A stretch of DNA of 64,000 nt from Nocardia jiangxiensis NBRC 101359 (GCF_000308615.1 NZ_BAGB01000172.1:62001-126000); one strand, 5' to 3'. Counted from the first letter of the stretch, positions 44,374 to 53,635 are shown. Notes: generated by a model from the sequence alone, not told the origin. Translations and numbers: made by a program.

Positions 44374-47300
44374 GTGGGGTCGGTGTCGGATGAGGTGTCC
44401 GCGTTCGCATTTCGGATGTGGCGGCGTGCCCGGGGGTCCACGCGATGGGAGCCCGCGGCACGGCTGCTGGTGTGGGTGGGCGACGACGATCGCGCGGTGC
44501 CCGCACGGCTGTCCTGGGTCACTCGGGACGGGGCCCGCTCCGCGCTGGGTTTCACGCCGGACATGGCGAGCTGCTACGGGCATCGACAGGACGGCGGCGA
44601 GGTGCAGGAGTTGCGGGGCGAACTCGACGACCGGCCCGCACCGGCTACCTTTGCCGCGCGTGGGTACGAGTTCGACACCGAGACAACGGATCTCGACAAT
44701 GCAGACGCGGCCGGGCGGTTACGGATCCTGATCGACGACGGCAGCGCGGCCGAGCCGGGCTCGGTGGAGTGGTCGAGCGGATCGGGTCACGCTTGTTCGA
44801 TCGTGCTGTTGTCGCGGGATGTCGGCGACCTCGTCTCGGGCGTTCGGGCCAGTGCCGAACATCGTGACGCCGACGAGGTGGCCGCGAATCTCCTTCGCGA
44901 CTCGACCGACAAATGGTTCGCCGGGCAGCGCCGGGCGACCCTCGAGTTCCAGCTGTCCGAGCCGATCGCGGTCGATCACTACATGCTCACCTCCGCCAAC
45001 GACGCACCCGACCGCGACCCGTCGGCGTGGACGCTGCGCGGTTCGGCGGACGGGCGGCGCTGGCGCATCCTCGATACCCGCTCCGGCCAATCGTTCCCCG
45101 AGCGGCACCACTCCAGGACCTACCGGATCGCCGAGCCGTGGTCCTGCACGCACTATCGCCTGGACATCACCGGCAATCACGGCTCACCACACCTCCAGTT
45201 GGAGACCGTGCGATTCCTGGTCGACGACGGTTTCGTGGGCTTTCGGCACCCCACCGGGCACATCCCTGCCCCCTACCGCGGCACCGCCAGGGCGCGAGCG
45301 TCGTCGGCGGCATCTGCTGCGACGCTGCTCGGCGGGTCGGCGGCAGCGAAATCCGGCGGCACGGCGGCATCCACGCTGAACAACGCGACAGCAGCACTGG
45401 CGGGCGATGCGACGGGATCCACGCTCAGCCGCGCGGCAACCCCCTTCGCCACACGGGTGCTGCAGCCGCTCTCCCAGCGATCGGAGCAGGAGCACACACC
45501 GATGCAGGTGCAGGAGAGCCTGCCGACAACGCACGGCTCAGCACCGTCGACACCCGCTCAGCTGCACTCGGCCCCGGCGACACCGGCTCAGCTGGACTCG
45601 TCACCGTCAACTCCCGCTCGGGCGGACGCCGCACCCGAGATCCGGCCGGGCGAGTCGTCGCAATGGCAGCAGGGAGACTCGTGGCTGCCGTTGGGGGGCG
45701 GCCTGTCGATGCAGTCACTGACCTCCCCGTCGGGGCGATTCACCGCACTGCACTCACCGTATGAACCGTCGTTCGCGGTGCGGGACAACCACACTCGCGA
45801 TCGGGTGTGGATCAGCGATTCACCGTCGTCGAGCTTGCTGTGCCTGGGGCCCGACGGCGACCTGGTGGCCTGGGACCACCACGGCAACCACGTGTGGAGC
45901 ACCGGCACGGCGTGGCTGGGGGTACAGCGGCTGGAGCTGCGCGACAGCGGTGAGCTGGCCCTGATCGATGCGGACGGTGCGGTGGTGTGGAGTTCGGGAA
46001 TTCCGGACGTACCCGCGGGCTACGCACCCCGCCCGGCGCCCCGGGGATCGACGTTGCGCCGCGGCGAGAGCCTGTACGGCCAGTCACTGACCAGCGACGA
46101 CGGGTCGACCGTACTGTTTCACGACGGTCGCGTGGCACGGATCATCGTGCACGGACGCACCTCGCACTGGGACGAGTTCCCCGGCACCGAGAACGTCCTG
46201 ATCCTCGACGACGACGGGTTCCTGTACCTGCGCGATCTGAACGGCACTGTGCTGCACCAGATTTCCGGGCCCGGCACCGAGCTCGTGGTCGAACGCGGCG
46301 CGGCCGAGCTGCGCGACGACACGGGGAACCTCGTGTGGACCTCGTGCCCTCGCTCGCAGCGACCGGGCCCGGTCCGGGCGCCGGGGCTGGCGCAGGAGGC
46401 GGCCCTGACAGCCTGGTTCAGCGCGCTGATCGGCGACGGTCACTGCATAGCGGTGGCACGGGACACCGCACCACAGGAGATCCTCGGGCAGCTCGGTGTC
46501 ACCCCGGTGACGGGAACCTGGACCGATCTCCAACGGCACAGGGACGCAACGTATCCGGACGGCGGAACCATCGTGGCGGCCCTCGCGGTGGACTCGCACG
46601 TTCTGCTGCTGGCCGACGATCCGGATCTGCCGGTGACGGCACTGGCGCCGTGGGTGGCAACCGTGCGACAGCAGGACGAGGACTGCGGTTTCGCGGCGTT
46701 CAGCGTCCATCAGGACGGTGAACTCGTCACCGAACTTAGGGAATTCCCGCATCGCCGCAAGGGAATCCGGACGCCGGAGGTCGCCACCGCACTGACGGAG
46801 CTCGTGCACGATCTGGACCTGCGCACGCTGCTGTTCCGCACGGCCGGAATCGTCCCTGACGCAGCCGAATTGGGCGGCGAGCTGCTCGGCGGCGTCCTGT
46901 CCCCGAAGCCCGAGCCCGAGTCCACGAGCGCCGCGCCGCTGTTGGTGATCGACGGATGGGAGAGTATGACCCCGTTGGTGATCCGCACCGACTTCACCGA
47001 CGACGATGCCTGGAATCGCGTGATCGAGCAGATGCGCTCGCCGTGGATGGACAACGATCCGGTGGACCCGCACCCGATCACCGATCCCCGATTGGCCGGA
47101 GCCCCCGCCGAACAGGTGCTGCACGAGGTGTGCGAAGCACTACCCCAACCGGCTACGCCGGGAGCGATATTCATCGCCGACGAGGTCACCATGCGCGAGC
47201 CCGGACACCCCCTGCTGGCCGTGACGACCGAGTGGGACGGCCGGCCCTTCGAGGACGATGACGAGGAGTTCATCACCCAGTTCCGCCTGTTCCCCGACGC

Positions 47301-47388
47301 CGCGATCGAGATCAGCACGAACCTGGACCTGGCCAATATGGACTTCGAGGACTTCGCCGACGAGGGGGTGTACGAGCGCATGACGTGA
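44374..47388 (+). CDS. Multidomain lectin-like protein (F5/8C, two bulb-lectin modules, DUF6461-like, DUF6924-like)
   Basis: The 1004-residue protein has no signal peptide or membrane helix. Residues 1-160 are unrecognised. Residues 165-283 resemble a discoidin (F5/8 type C) fold (SAWTLRGSADGRRWRILDTR, YRLDITGNHGSPHLQLE). Residues 285-425 form an Ala/Ser/Thr/Pro linker with STPAQL-type repeats. Residues about 425-545 and 558-655 look like bulb-type (B-) lectin modules (LCLGPDGDLVAWDHHGNHVW; DDTGNLVWTS). Residues 675-840 resemble DUF6461 (ALIGDGHCIAVARDTAPQEI). Residues 865-1004 resemble DUF6924 (VIRTDFTDDDAWN, LDLANMDFEDFADEGVY). The GTG at 44374 follows AGGAGG. Its combination of sugar-binding and unknown domains suggests recognition, possibly in a conflict or sensing role. 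Confidence 0.72.
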   Translation: MGSVSDEVSAFAFRMWRRARGSTRWEPAARLLVWVGDDDRAVPARLSWVTRDGARSALGFTPDMASCYGHRQDGGEVQELRGELDDRPAPATFAARGYEFDTETTDLDNADAAGRLRILIDDGSAAEPGSVEWSSGSGHACSIVLLSRDVGDLVSGVRASAEHRDADEVAANLLRDSTDKWFAGQRRATLEFQLSEPIAVDHYMLTSANDAPDRDPSAWTLRGSADGRRWRILDTRSGQSFPERHHSRTYRIAEPWSCTHYRLDITGNHGSPHLQLETVRFLVDDGFVGFRHPTGHIPAPYRGTARARASSAASAATLLGGSAAAKSGGTAASTLNNATAALAGDATGSTLSRAATPFATRVLQPLSQRSEQEHTPMQVQESLPTTHGSAPSTPAQLHSAPATPAQLDSSPSTPARADAAPEIRPGESSQWQQGDSWLPLGGGLSMQSLTSPSGRFTALHSPYEPSFAVRDNHTRDRVWISDSPSSSLLCLGPDGDLVAWDHHGNHVWSTGTAWLGVQRLELRDSGELALIDADGAVVWSSGIPDVPAGYAPRPAPRGSTLRRGESLYGQSLTSDDGSTVLFHDGRVARIIVHGRTSHWDEFPGTENVLILDDDGFLYLRDLNGTVLHQISGPGTELVVERGAAELRDDTGNLVWTSCPRSQRPGPVRAPGLAQEAALTAWFSALIGDGHCIAVARDTAPQEILGQLGVTPVTGTWTDLQRHRDATYPDGGTIVAALAVDSHVLLLADDPDLPVTALAPWVATVRQQDEDCGFAAFSVHQDGELVTELREFPHRRKGIRTPEVATALTELVHDLDLRTLLFRTAGIVPDAAELGGELLGGVLSPKPEPESTSAAPLLVIDGWESMTPLVIRTDFTDDDAWNRVIEQMRSPWMDNDPVDPHPITDPRLAGAPAEQVLHEVCEALPQPATPGAIFIADEVTMREPGHPLLAVTTEWDGRPFEDDDEEFITQFRLFPDAAIEISTNLDLANMDFEDFADEGVYERMT

Positions 47389-47419
47389 GCGCGGGGTCAC
47401 CTGGCGTCTGATGTCGAAC

Positions 47420-48310
47420 TCAATTGGTGGGCATCGTGATTCCCCCGTCTGCGACCATGCGCTCACTGAGTTCCCAGAGCCGCCGGGCCGACTCGTCGTC
47501 GGTCGCGGCCGCGGATGCGGTGGCGGGCTTGCCGTTCGCCCAGTAGCCGCCATTGGTCGATACGACGTCGCCGCTGGTGGCAACCTGGATCACCGTCTCC
47601 GCGCCCTGTTCGGGCGACCTGCCGAAAATCCGTGCGATCGGAATCGTGAGGATGCTCATCACGCCGCCCATATGACTGTTGTGGTAGAAGTTCGACGCGA
47701 CGAAGCCGGGATGCACCGCGGAGGCGTGCAGCCCGGATTCGCCGAAGCGGTGCGCGAGTTCGCGAGTGAACAGGATCTGCGCGAGTTTGGCGTTCGCGTA
47801 GGCGGGCAGGCCGCTGTACCCGTGCTCGAAAGTCGGGTCCTCCCAACGGATTCCCTTGGTGTACTTGTGCCCGTTGGAGCTGACGTTCACCACCCGGGCC
47901 GGCGGATCGCGCCGCAGGTGAGCCAGCAGCAAGCGAGTCAGCGCGTAGTGCCCGAGGTAGTTGGACGCGAAGGTCTCCTCCACTCCCTGCGCGGTGAGCC
48001 TGCGTTCGGGCACCGCACCACCGGCGTTGTTGACCAGCACATCGATGCCGTCCGTACTCGCGATCAGCTCACCCGCACACCGCTCGACGCTGCGCAGATC
48101 GGCCAGGTCGAGTTCCACCGACCGCACCGAATCGTTACCGCTGAGCCGCCGCAGTTCGGTCACCGCATCGCGCGCCTTGACCGGGTTGCGGCAGGCGAGA
48201 ATCGTCGTCGCGCCCCGGCCCGCCAGATCCGCAGCCACCGCCCGCCCGATACCGCTGTTGGCCCCGGTAACCACCACGACCCGACCTGCCCAGCCCTGTT
48301 CGTCCGCCAT
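47420..48310 (-). CDS. SDR-family oxidoreductase (retinol dehydrogenase-like)
   Basis: The 296-residue SDR has VVVTGANSGIGRAVA, LVNNAGGAVPERRLT, NVSSNGHKYTKGI and an AYANAKLAQILFTRELAHRF segment containing the catalytic Tyr and Lys. This pattern is that of the RDH11-13/protochlorophyllide-reductase-like subgroup. ATG 48310 or 48313 follows GGAGGGTG. It is the intact relative of the SDR remnant at 27408-27934. The substrate is unknown. Confidence 0.86.
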   Translation of the reverse strand: MADEQGWAGRVVVVTGANSGIGRAVAADLAGRGATTILACRNPVKARDAVTELRRLSGNDSVRSVELDLADLRSVERCAGELIASTDGIDVLVNNAGGAVPERRLTAQGVEETFASNYLGHYALTRLLLAHLRRDPPARVVNVSSNGHKYTKGIRWEDPTFEHGYSGLPAYANAKLAQILFTRELAHRFGESGLHASAVHPGFVASNFYHNSHMGGVMSILTIPIARIFGRSPEQGAETVIQVATSGDVVSTNGGYWANGKPATASAAATDDESARRLWELSERMVADGGITMPTN

Positions 48311-48646
48311 CATCACCCTCCTACGCGCCCACATCGTTCGGCTGCGAACGCCCTGCCGACCGACGCAGGATAGCGCAACACCGAATCGCACGCAGACCCC
48401 GAAGACAGATCATCTGCACTCGAATTACTTAGCAGCCCAACAGATCTGGATGCCCTGGAACAACACTTCCGCCCCAGCGCCCGACGCCCCCGCTCACCAG
48501 CGACCCCGGCCGCACGCGACGAGCACACCTCGACGCACCACCCCGTGACGAATCCGGACCACCGTCGAGCAGGTGGCGAGCAGCACCGGGACTCCCTACC
48601 TTGGTCGGTGGCGCCGCACCTTCCCACGGATGACAAGGATCCCGAT
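48311..48646. other. Intergenic region between divergent SDR and methyltransferase genes
   Basis: These 336 bases hold no recognised gene or repeat. The central part (48415-48445) is AT-rich and probably carries promoter sequences. Confidence 0.4.
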
Positions 48647-49303
48647 ATGAGCAATACCCTCACGAGTTCCCCCGCCGCCGACGTACTCGCACGGCTGTAC
48701 ACGAACGCCGAACGCAGCCATCGCGAGCATCAGGAACGCCTCGCCGCCGTGCCGCCCGAGCAGCGGCCGCAGACCACCAACTCCCGCGAATTCTTCGCCG
48801 CCGCAAAAGATCTGTACATGGCGGTGCGTCCCGACACCAGTCGGCTGCTGTACATCCTGACCCGCACCCGCCGAGCCCGCACGATCGTGGAATTCGGCAC
48901 CTCGTTCGGGGTGTCCACACTCTGCCTGGCCGCCGGGCTGCGCGACAACGGCGGCGGCCGGGTGATCGGCACCGAATACGAGCCGACCAAGGCCGCCGCC
49001 GCTCGGGCGTCCCTGGCCGAGGCTGGCCTGGTGGACCTGGTGGAGATTCGCGAGGGCGACGCGCTCGAGACCCTCGCCGGCGATCTGCCCGATCAGGTCG
49101 ACATCCTTTTCCTGGACGGGGCGAAGGAGATGTACCTGGATGTCGTGAAGCTCGTGGAACCGAACCTGTCCCCCGGCGCACTGCTCGTCGTGGACAACTC
49201 CAACCGCAGCCCGGAATTGCTCGCCTACCTGCGCGACAGCGAGGACTACCTGCCCACCGCCGTCGCCGACGACGTCACCGTGGCACTGCGCACCACACCG
49301 TAA
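48647..49303 (+). CDS. Class I SAM-dependent O-methyltransferase
   Basis: The 218-residue protein is of the catechol/caffeoyl-CoA O-methyltransferase type. The SAM-binding motif is TIVEFGTSFGVSTLCLAAGL; the acidic residue follows in VIGTEYEP; ILFLDGAKEMYLDVVKLV and VVDNSN supply the metal-binding aspartates and asparagine. The likely reaction is divalent-metal-dependent methylation of a catechol-like hydroxyl. AAGGAT precedes the ATG. It stands next to a TetR-P450 pair, which might act on a related aromatic compound. Confidence 0.83.
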   Translation: MSNTLTSSPAADVLARLYTNAERSHREHQERLAAVPPEQRPQTTNSREFFAAAKDLYMAVRPDTSRLLYILTRTRRARTIVEFGTSFGVSTLCLAAGLRDNGGGRVIGTEYEPTKAAAARASLAEAGLVDLVEIREGDALETLAGDLPDQVDILFLDGAKEMYLDVVKLVEPNLSPGALLVVDNSNRSPELLAYLRDSEDYLPTAVADDVTVALRTTP

Positions 49304-49340
49304 TCCCCCGTGCACCTCGATGACCCGGCAGCAGATTTAC

Positions 49341-49354
49341 GTCAAACGTTTGAC
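49341..49354. promoter_or_regulatory. Perfect 14-bp palindrome, probable TetR operator
   Basis: GTCAAACGTTTGAC lies 54 bases before the TetR ATG and overlaps a TTGACT that could be the -35 element. Binding there would block transcription of the TetR-P450 operon, consistent with autorepression. Confidence 0.6.
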
Positions 49355-49407
49355 TTAGAACGAGCCCGACACGTTTACTGGTTGTAGGGACAACCTGGAG
49401 GAATCCG

Positions 49408-50064
49408 ATGCCGGGTATCGAGGCGCGGACGACACGAGCCGACAGGACGCGGGAGTCGATCCTCACCGCCGCCGAGCGGCTGCTCGCCGAGCAGGGAGTG
49501 GCGGCGGTATCGAGCCGCCGGGTCAGTGAGGCTGCGCGACAAGGGAACAACGCGGCCGTGGGCTACCACTTCGGCAGTAAGGCCGACCTGCTGCGGGCGA
49601 TCGTGCGCAAGCACACCACGGCGATCGAGCAGATCCGATCGGACCTGCTCGCCGCTGCCGCGGACTCCACCGAACTGCGCGACTGGGTGGCGTGCCTGGT
49701 CCGCCCGTACACCGAACACCTTGCGGCACTGGGTAATCCTACCTGGTACGCCCGCTTCGCCGTACAGGCGATGACCGACCCGACGTATCGGGAGATCATG
49801 ACCGACGAGGCGTTCAGCGCACCGTCGTTCCAGCAGACCGTCGAAGGCTTGAACCGGTGCCTGCCCACGTTGCCGTTGCCGGTGCGCCTCGAACGTCAGG
49901 AGATGGCGAGCCATCTGCTGCTTCAAGTTTGCGCCGAACGCGAACGATCGCTCGCGCGCGGCGTGCCGCCGACCCGCCGCAGTTGGGCGGACGCGGCGAC
50001 AGGTTTGATCGACGTGCTCGTGGCACTCTGGTCGGCGCCGATCACCGAATTTTCCATTGAATAA
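49408..50064 (+). CDS. TetR-family regulator of the P450 gene
   Basis: The 218-residue TetR protein has a helix-turn-helix at about residues 15-60 (ILTAAERLLAEQGVAAVSSR, NAAVGYHFGSKADLLRAIVR). AVGYHFGSK is the usual TetR recognition-helix end. It lies 38 bases upstream of the P450 gene on the same strand and is preceded by a perfect palindrome, so it probably represses its own operon until a ligand binds. Confidence 0.88.
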   Translation: MPGIEARTTRADRTRESILTAAERLLAEQGVAAVSSRRVSEAARQGNNAAVGYHFGSKADLLRAIVRKHTTAIEQIRSDLLAAAADSTELRDWVACLVRPYTEHLAALGNPTWYARFAVQAMTDPTYREIMTDEAFSAPSFQQTVEGLNRCLPTLPLPVRLERQEMASHLLLQVCAERERSLARGVPPTRRSWADAATGLIDVLVALWSAPITEFSIE

Positions 50065-50102
50065 AAATTGCTGGGAGACAACAGAATCCGGGAGACTAAA
50101 GC

Positions 50103-51344
50103 ATGACGAGCACCATCAACTCGGTCGAGGACGGCACGCCGGAACTGTCGATGTTCCCGATGCCGCGCGCGGCATCGGCCCCGTTCGATCCACCACCCGA
50201 ACTCCGCACCTTCCAGCAGGCAGGTCCGCTCCGCAAGGTCAGGCTGTGGAACGGCGAGTCCGCATGGCTGGTGACCCGGCACGCCGAACAGCGACAGCTG
50301 CTGGCCGATCCACGGGTCAGTGCGGACATCAACAGCCCCGGCTACCCCCACCAGACTCGGCTCGACACGACCGCCGGGCCGCGCAGGGGGCTCAGCTTCA
50401 TCTCCATGGACGACCCCGAACATATGCGCCTGCGGCGCATGGTCACCGCGCCGTTCATGATCAAACGGGTGGCGGCGATGCGTCCCGCGGTACAGCAGAT
50501 CGTGAACGAACTGATCGATGACCTGTCGGCGAGCCCGCACCCGGTCGACCTGGTCGACGCGTTCGCGCTGCCGGTGCCCTCGCTGGTGATCTGCCGACTG
50601 CTGGGCGTGCCCTACGCGGACCACGATTTCTTCCAGACCAACACCAAGATCGTGATCAAACGCGACACGCCCCCGGAGGAACGGTCCGCGGCCACCCTGC
50701 GGCTCCAGGAGTACCTCGATGACCTGATGGGTAGGAAGATCGCCGACCCGGCCGACGATCTGTTGTCGGAGTTGGCCATCGAGCGGGTCCGCACCGGCGA
50801 GTTGTCCCGCGAACAGGCCGCCGACATCGCACGCCTGCTGCTCATCGCCGGCCACGAGACGACCGCGAACATGATCGCGCTCGGCACGCTGGCGTTGCTG
50901 CAGCACCCCGACCAACTCGCGCTGTTGCGCAACACCGACGATCCCGCCACGGTCGCCGACGCGGCCGAGGAATTGTTGCGCTACTTGAACATCGCGCACA
51001 CCGGGCGACGCCGCGCGGTGACGGCGGATATCGAGATCGCCGGTACGGTCATCCGCGCGGGCGAAGGAATCATCCTGGTCAACGAGATCGCCAACCGCGA
51101 TCCCGCGGTGTTCACCGATCCGGACCGTCTCGACATCCGACGTAAGTCCAAGCAGCACGTGGCCTTCGGCTTCGGCGTCCACCAGTGCCTCGGACAACCG
51201 TTGGCGCGCATGGAATTACAGGTCGTCTACGGCACCCTGTATCGCCGCCTGCCCGGCCTGCGGCTGGCGGTCGATTTCGATCGCATCCGGTTCAAGCACG
51301 ACGGATTCGTCTACGGCGTCTACGAACTCCCCGTCACCTGGTGA
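50103..51344 (+). CDS. Cytochrome P450
   Basis: The 413-residue soluble bacterial P450 resembles the CYP105 class. The oxygen-binding I-helix is LLIAGHETTAN, the K-helix ExxR is in AEELLRYLN, and the haem loop is FGFGVHQCLGQPLAR with ligand C362. The order SMDDPEHMRLRRMVTAPF is typical. Such enzymes hydroxylate or demethylate xenobiotics and natural products. No ferredoxin or ferredoxin reductase is adjacent, so electron donors must come from elsewhere. The neighbouring TetR probably regulates it. Confidence 0.92.
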   Translation: MTSTINSVEDGTPELSMFPMPRAASAPFDPPPELRTFQQAGPLRKVRLWNGESAWLVTRHAEQRQLLADPRVSADINSPGYPHQTRLDTTAGPRRGLSFISMDDPEHMRLRRMVTAPFMIKRVAAMRPAVQQIVNELIDDLSASPHPVDLVDAFALPVPSLVICRLLGVPYADHDFFQTNTKIVIKRDTPPEERSAATLRLQEYLDDLMGRKIADPADDLLSELAIERVRTGELSREQAADIARLLLIAGHETTANMIALGTLALLQHPDQLALLRNTDDPATVADAAEELLRYLNIAHTGRRRAVTADIEIAGTVIRAGEGIILVNEIANRDPAVFTDPDRLDIRRKSKQHVAFGFGVHQCLGQPLARMELQVVYGTLYRRLPGLRLAVDFDRIRFKHDGFVYGVYELPVTW

Positions 51345-51381
51345 GATGATTGCGCGGCGGAATGCGGGGTAGCCGCCGACC

Positions 51382-51612
51382 ATGACTCGCCCGTTGCCAC
51401 CGACTCCCGACCCCGCGCCGCCACAGCCCGTCCCGGACCCGCCCCCGGAGCCGCCGATCCCGGCCCCGCCGCCCCCGGACCCGTACCCGTCGCGGCCCGA
51501 ACCCGAACCGCGCCCGGTGCTACCGCCGGTGCCCGACCCGGCCCCACCCGCCTGGTCACGGCGCACCGACCCGCCCTGCTTCCACCAGCGTCGGATACCC
51601 CAACCGACGTAG
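51382..51612 (+). CDS. Proline-rich low-complexity frame, doubtful gene
   Basis: A 76-codon frame starting MTRPLPPTPDPAPPQPVPDP consists mostly of Pro with Asp, Glu and Pro-Xaa repeats for about 55 residues, then ends RRTDPPCFHQRRIPQPT. It may be a short proline-rich protein or simply C-rich repeat-like DNA. No ribosome site is clear. It occupies most of the 386-base gap between the P450 and the next gene. Confidence 0.3.
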   Translation: MTRPLPPTPDPAPPQPVPDPPPEPPIPAPPPPDPYPSRPEPEPRPVLPPVPDPAPPAWSRRTDPPCFHQRRIPQPT

Positions 51613-51730
51613 CGCGGGTCCAGGCCGTGTGATCGGTCGTGGCATGTGTCGATCGCCGATGAGCGGGTAGGCGGGCGGTAGTACCCCGGCGGACCCGATC
51701 CGCGGGTCCTGCCACGACAGGAGGTGTGTC

Positions 51731-52057
51731 ATGCCCAAAGCCTGGACCGACAAGCAGGAACGCGAGTACGAGCACATCCGCGACTCGGAGCAATCCCGGG
51801 GCGCGAGCACCCGGCGGGCGAAGGAGATCGCCGCGCGAACGGTCAACAAGAACCGCGCGCAATCCGGCCGGACGCGCACCGCAAGCCGCTCCACGATCCA
51901 GGACATGTCGCCACAACGCCGCGGCGGACAGCGCTCCCACTCGGGCGCACAGGGGCCCACCCGCGACCAGCTCTACAACGAAGCACGACAGCGCAAGATC
52001 CAGGGCCGCTCCAAGATGAACAAATCTCAGCTCGCGCACGCCCTGGACCGCGACTGA
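51731..52057 (+). CDS. Plasmid-stabilisation-type small basic protein
   Basis: The 108-residue, highly charged protein starts MPKAWTDKQEREYEHIRDSE and has GASTRRAKEIAARTVNKNRA. It ends with a Rho-N/SAP-like motif (RDQLYNEARQRKIQGRSKMN, KSQLAHAL). Homologues are annotated as plasmid stabilisation proteins and are common chromosomally in actinobacteria near stress genes. They probably bind nucleic acid. AGGAGGTGTGTC precedes the ATG. Confidence 0.82.
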   Translation: MPKAWTDKQEREYEHIRDSEQSRGASTRRAKEIAARTVNKNRAQSGRTRTASRSTIQDMSPQRRGGQRSHSGAQGPTRDQLYNEARQRKIQGRSKMNKSQLAHALDRD

Positions 52058-52099
52058 CCTGCTACGGCGGCGATGTGCCGGACCGGATCACCGCGACCG

Positions 52100-52766
52100 G
52101 GCCAGCCGCGGGATCAGCCCACCGGCCAGCACATCGCCCACTTGACAAGCCGACCAGCGATGACCGACGCGGAACGAACGCCCCTTTCGGCAGGTTGCGC
52201 ACCGCCAGTGTGTCCCGGGCGGGCAGTGCCAGGACACCGAAGTTGGCCAGGTTCTGCCAGTGGATGCGGGCGAAGGGTACCGCGATCACAGCTTCACCCG
52301 GATCGATGCGTCGTATCCGGAACGGGCACAACAGATCACGGATTCGGGCCATATCGTCGTCCCCGATCGTCGTCCTTGGCCGAACACCATTGGCCGAACA
52401 CCATTGCGGCAGTTCACCTTCCAGCCGCACACCTCACACACGAGGCATCCGCCGCCGGAGCGGGTGGCCCGAAATCGCCAGCGCCACTTCCAATCCGCCC
52501 ACACCGATCGCGAGCATTCCCAGTGCACCGGCGGCGGGCGTGTGGGAATCCGAGCCCGCCATGGTCTTTCCCGGCACACCGAACCGTTGCATGTGGGTCG
52601 GTTGCCCGATCAAGGTCGAGCGCCTCCAACTCCTGCATCACCACTGTGCCGCTTGCGTCCTGGGTCAGCGCTTGATCGGTGCGGATCGCGATCTCCGCAC
52701 CCGGCGTCATCTCACCGGACACCAGGTGCGATCCGATCAGCTCGTGCGCGCGAGTGTGGCGCCCAT
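52100..52766 (-). pseudogene. Shredded aconitate hydratase gene
   Basis: The minus strand starts MGATLARELIGSHLVSGEMT, then PGAEIAIRTDQALTQDASGT, the N-terminal region of aconitases. A jump and frame change leads to VPGKTMAGSDSHTPAAGALG and MLAIGVGGLEVALAISG. After further loss, the C-terminal PFARIHWQNLANFGVLALP and DTLAVRNL appear. About 650 bases remain of a gene that is normally about 2 kb. The iron-sulfur cysteines are missing. It is a remnant with at least two deletions, lying between the stress-type genes. Confidence 0.8.
52376..52403. repeat. Tandem 14-bp duplication
   Basis: TTGGCCGAACACCA occurs twice head to tail (52376-52389 and 52390-52403), within the aconitase remnant near one of its breakpoints. 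It looks like a slippage or repair product of gene decay. Confidence 0.75.
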
Positions 52767-52798
52767 GACCGCGGCTCCTTCCCTTCCCGGGTGGGCTG

Positions 52799-52999
52799 TC
52801 AGCGGGCGCCGTGGCTGTGTCTGCCACCCTTGGACTTGGCTTCGGCGGGCTGCGCCTGGGCACCCTTGCGACCTGCCTCGTGCGGGTCGGCGCCATTGCG
52901 CTGACCGAAACTCCCGCTGCTCGCCCGGCCGCCGCGGCGGGCCTGTTCCTCGGTATCCGAACGGTTCCCGAACTGACCGGGATTGTTCTGGTCTGCCAT
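52799..52999 (-). CDS. KGG-type stress-induced small hydrophilic protein
   Basis: The 66-residue, Gly/Arg/Gln-rich protein starts MADQNNPGQFGNRSDTEEQA and carries RRGGRASSGSFGQRNGADPH and EAGRKGAQAQ, variants of the KGG repeat found in GsiB-like general-stress hydrophilins. It is cytoplasmic and intrinsically disordered. AAGGAGGTTCCGTA precedes the ATG. Its setting beside a SigF-type sigma factor fits stress induction. Confidence 0.8.
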   Translation of the reverse strand: MADQNNPGQFGNRSDTEEQARRGGRASSGSFGQRNGADPHEAGRKGAQAQPAEAKSKGGRHSHGAR

Positions 53000-53122
53000 T
53001 ACGGAACCTCCTTCAAGGTCGGAATGCGACGCGGTGACGAACACCGCGCCCGTGGCTCCGATTGCCACAACCACGCGCTACCCGACCGCTCCCGAAGTTA
53101 TGCACCCGAATACCGACCCGAA

Positions 53123-53635
53123 TCAGTCGAGCTGTTCATGGCTGGCTGGGACATCCGGCGTCGTCACCCGAATATCGTTGTGCACCAGCAGTTTCGGTGC
53201 ATGCTCCCGCACGATGTCCTCGAGTTGCCGACATCGTCGCGAACTGGCCACCTCACCGCACAGCACCACCGCGTTGTCCCGAACGCTCACCCGGACACCG
53301 AGTTCGGCCGTTCGGGGGTCCTCCGCGAGGGCTCGGCGAAGGTTGGCCGCCGAGTACTGGGGCGAGAGGTCGTCGGTGGTGACATCGCCACCGTGGCCGA
53401 TGTGCAGATCGTCGAGCAGGCCCAGGAACGCTCGCGCACACGGCGACATCCCGGCCCGCTCGGCCACCCGCGACCAGTCCACCTGCTCTCGCAATTCGCG
53501 GGCGGTCCGCAACAGTCCGGTGTGTTCGAGCCGGGCCGCGCACCCCCGCGCGACAGCGAACGGAATCTTCGCACTCAGCAGGGTCTTCGCGACCCGGGTG
53601 GCCGAGTGCAGGAGCCGATCGATCCCTGTGTGCAT
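53123..53635 (-). CDS. BON-domain protein
   Basis: In this 170-residue protein, residues about 85-165 form a BON domain (SAANLRRALAEDPRTAELGV, VSVRDNAVVLCGEVASSRRC, RVTTPDVP). BON domains bind phospholipid or glycan and occur in osmotic-shock proteins. The N-terminal 80 residues (LLHSATRVAKTLLSAKIPFA) are basic and unassigned. No signal peptide is obvious. It belongs to the stress-gene run. Confidence 0.75.
   Translation of the reverse strand: MHTGIDRLLHSATRVAKTLLSAKIPFAVARGCAARLEHTGLLRTARELREQVDWSRVAERAGMSPCARAFLGLLDDLHIGHGGDVTTDDLSPQYSAANLRRALAEDPRTAELGVRVSVRDNAVVLCGEVASSRRCRQLEDIVREHAPKLLVHNDIRVTTPDVPASHEQLD

Noticed and set aside
52376..52403. CRISPR-like repeat
   Set aside because: Only two adjacent copies without a spacer; a simple tandem duplication.
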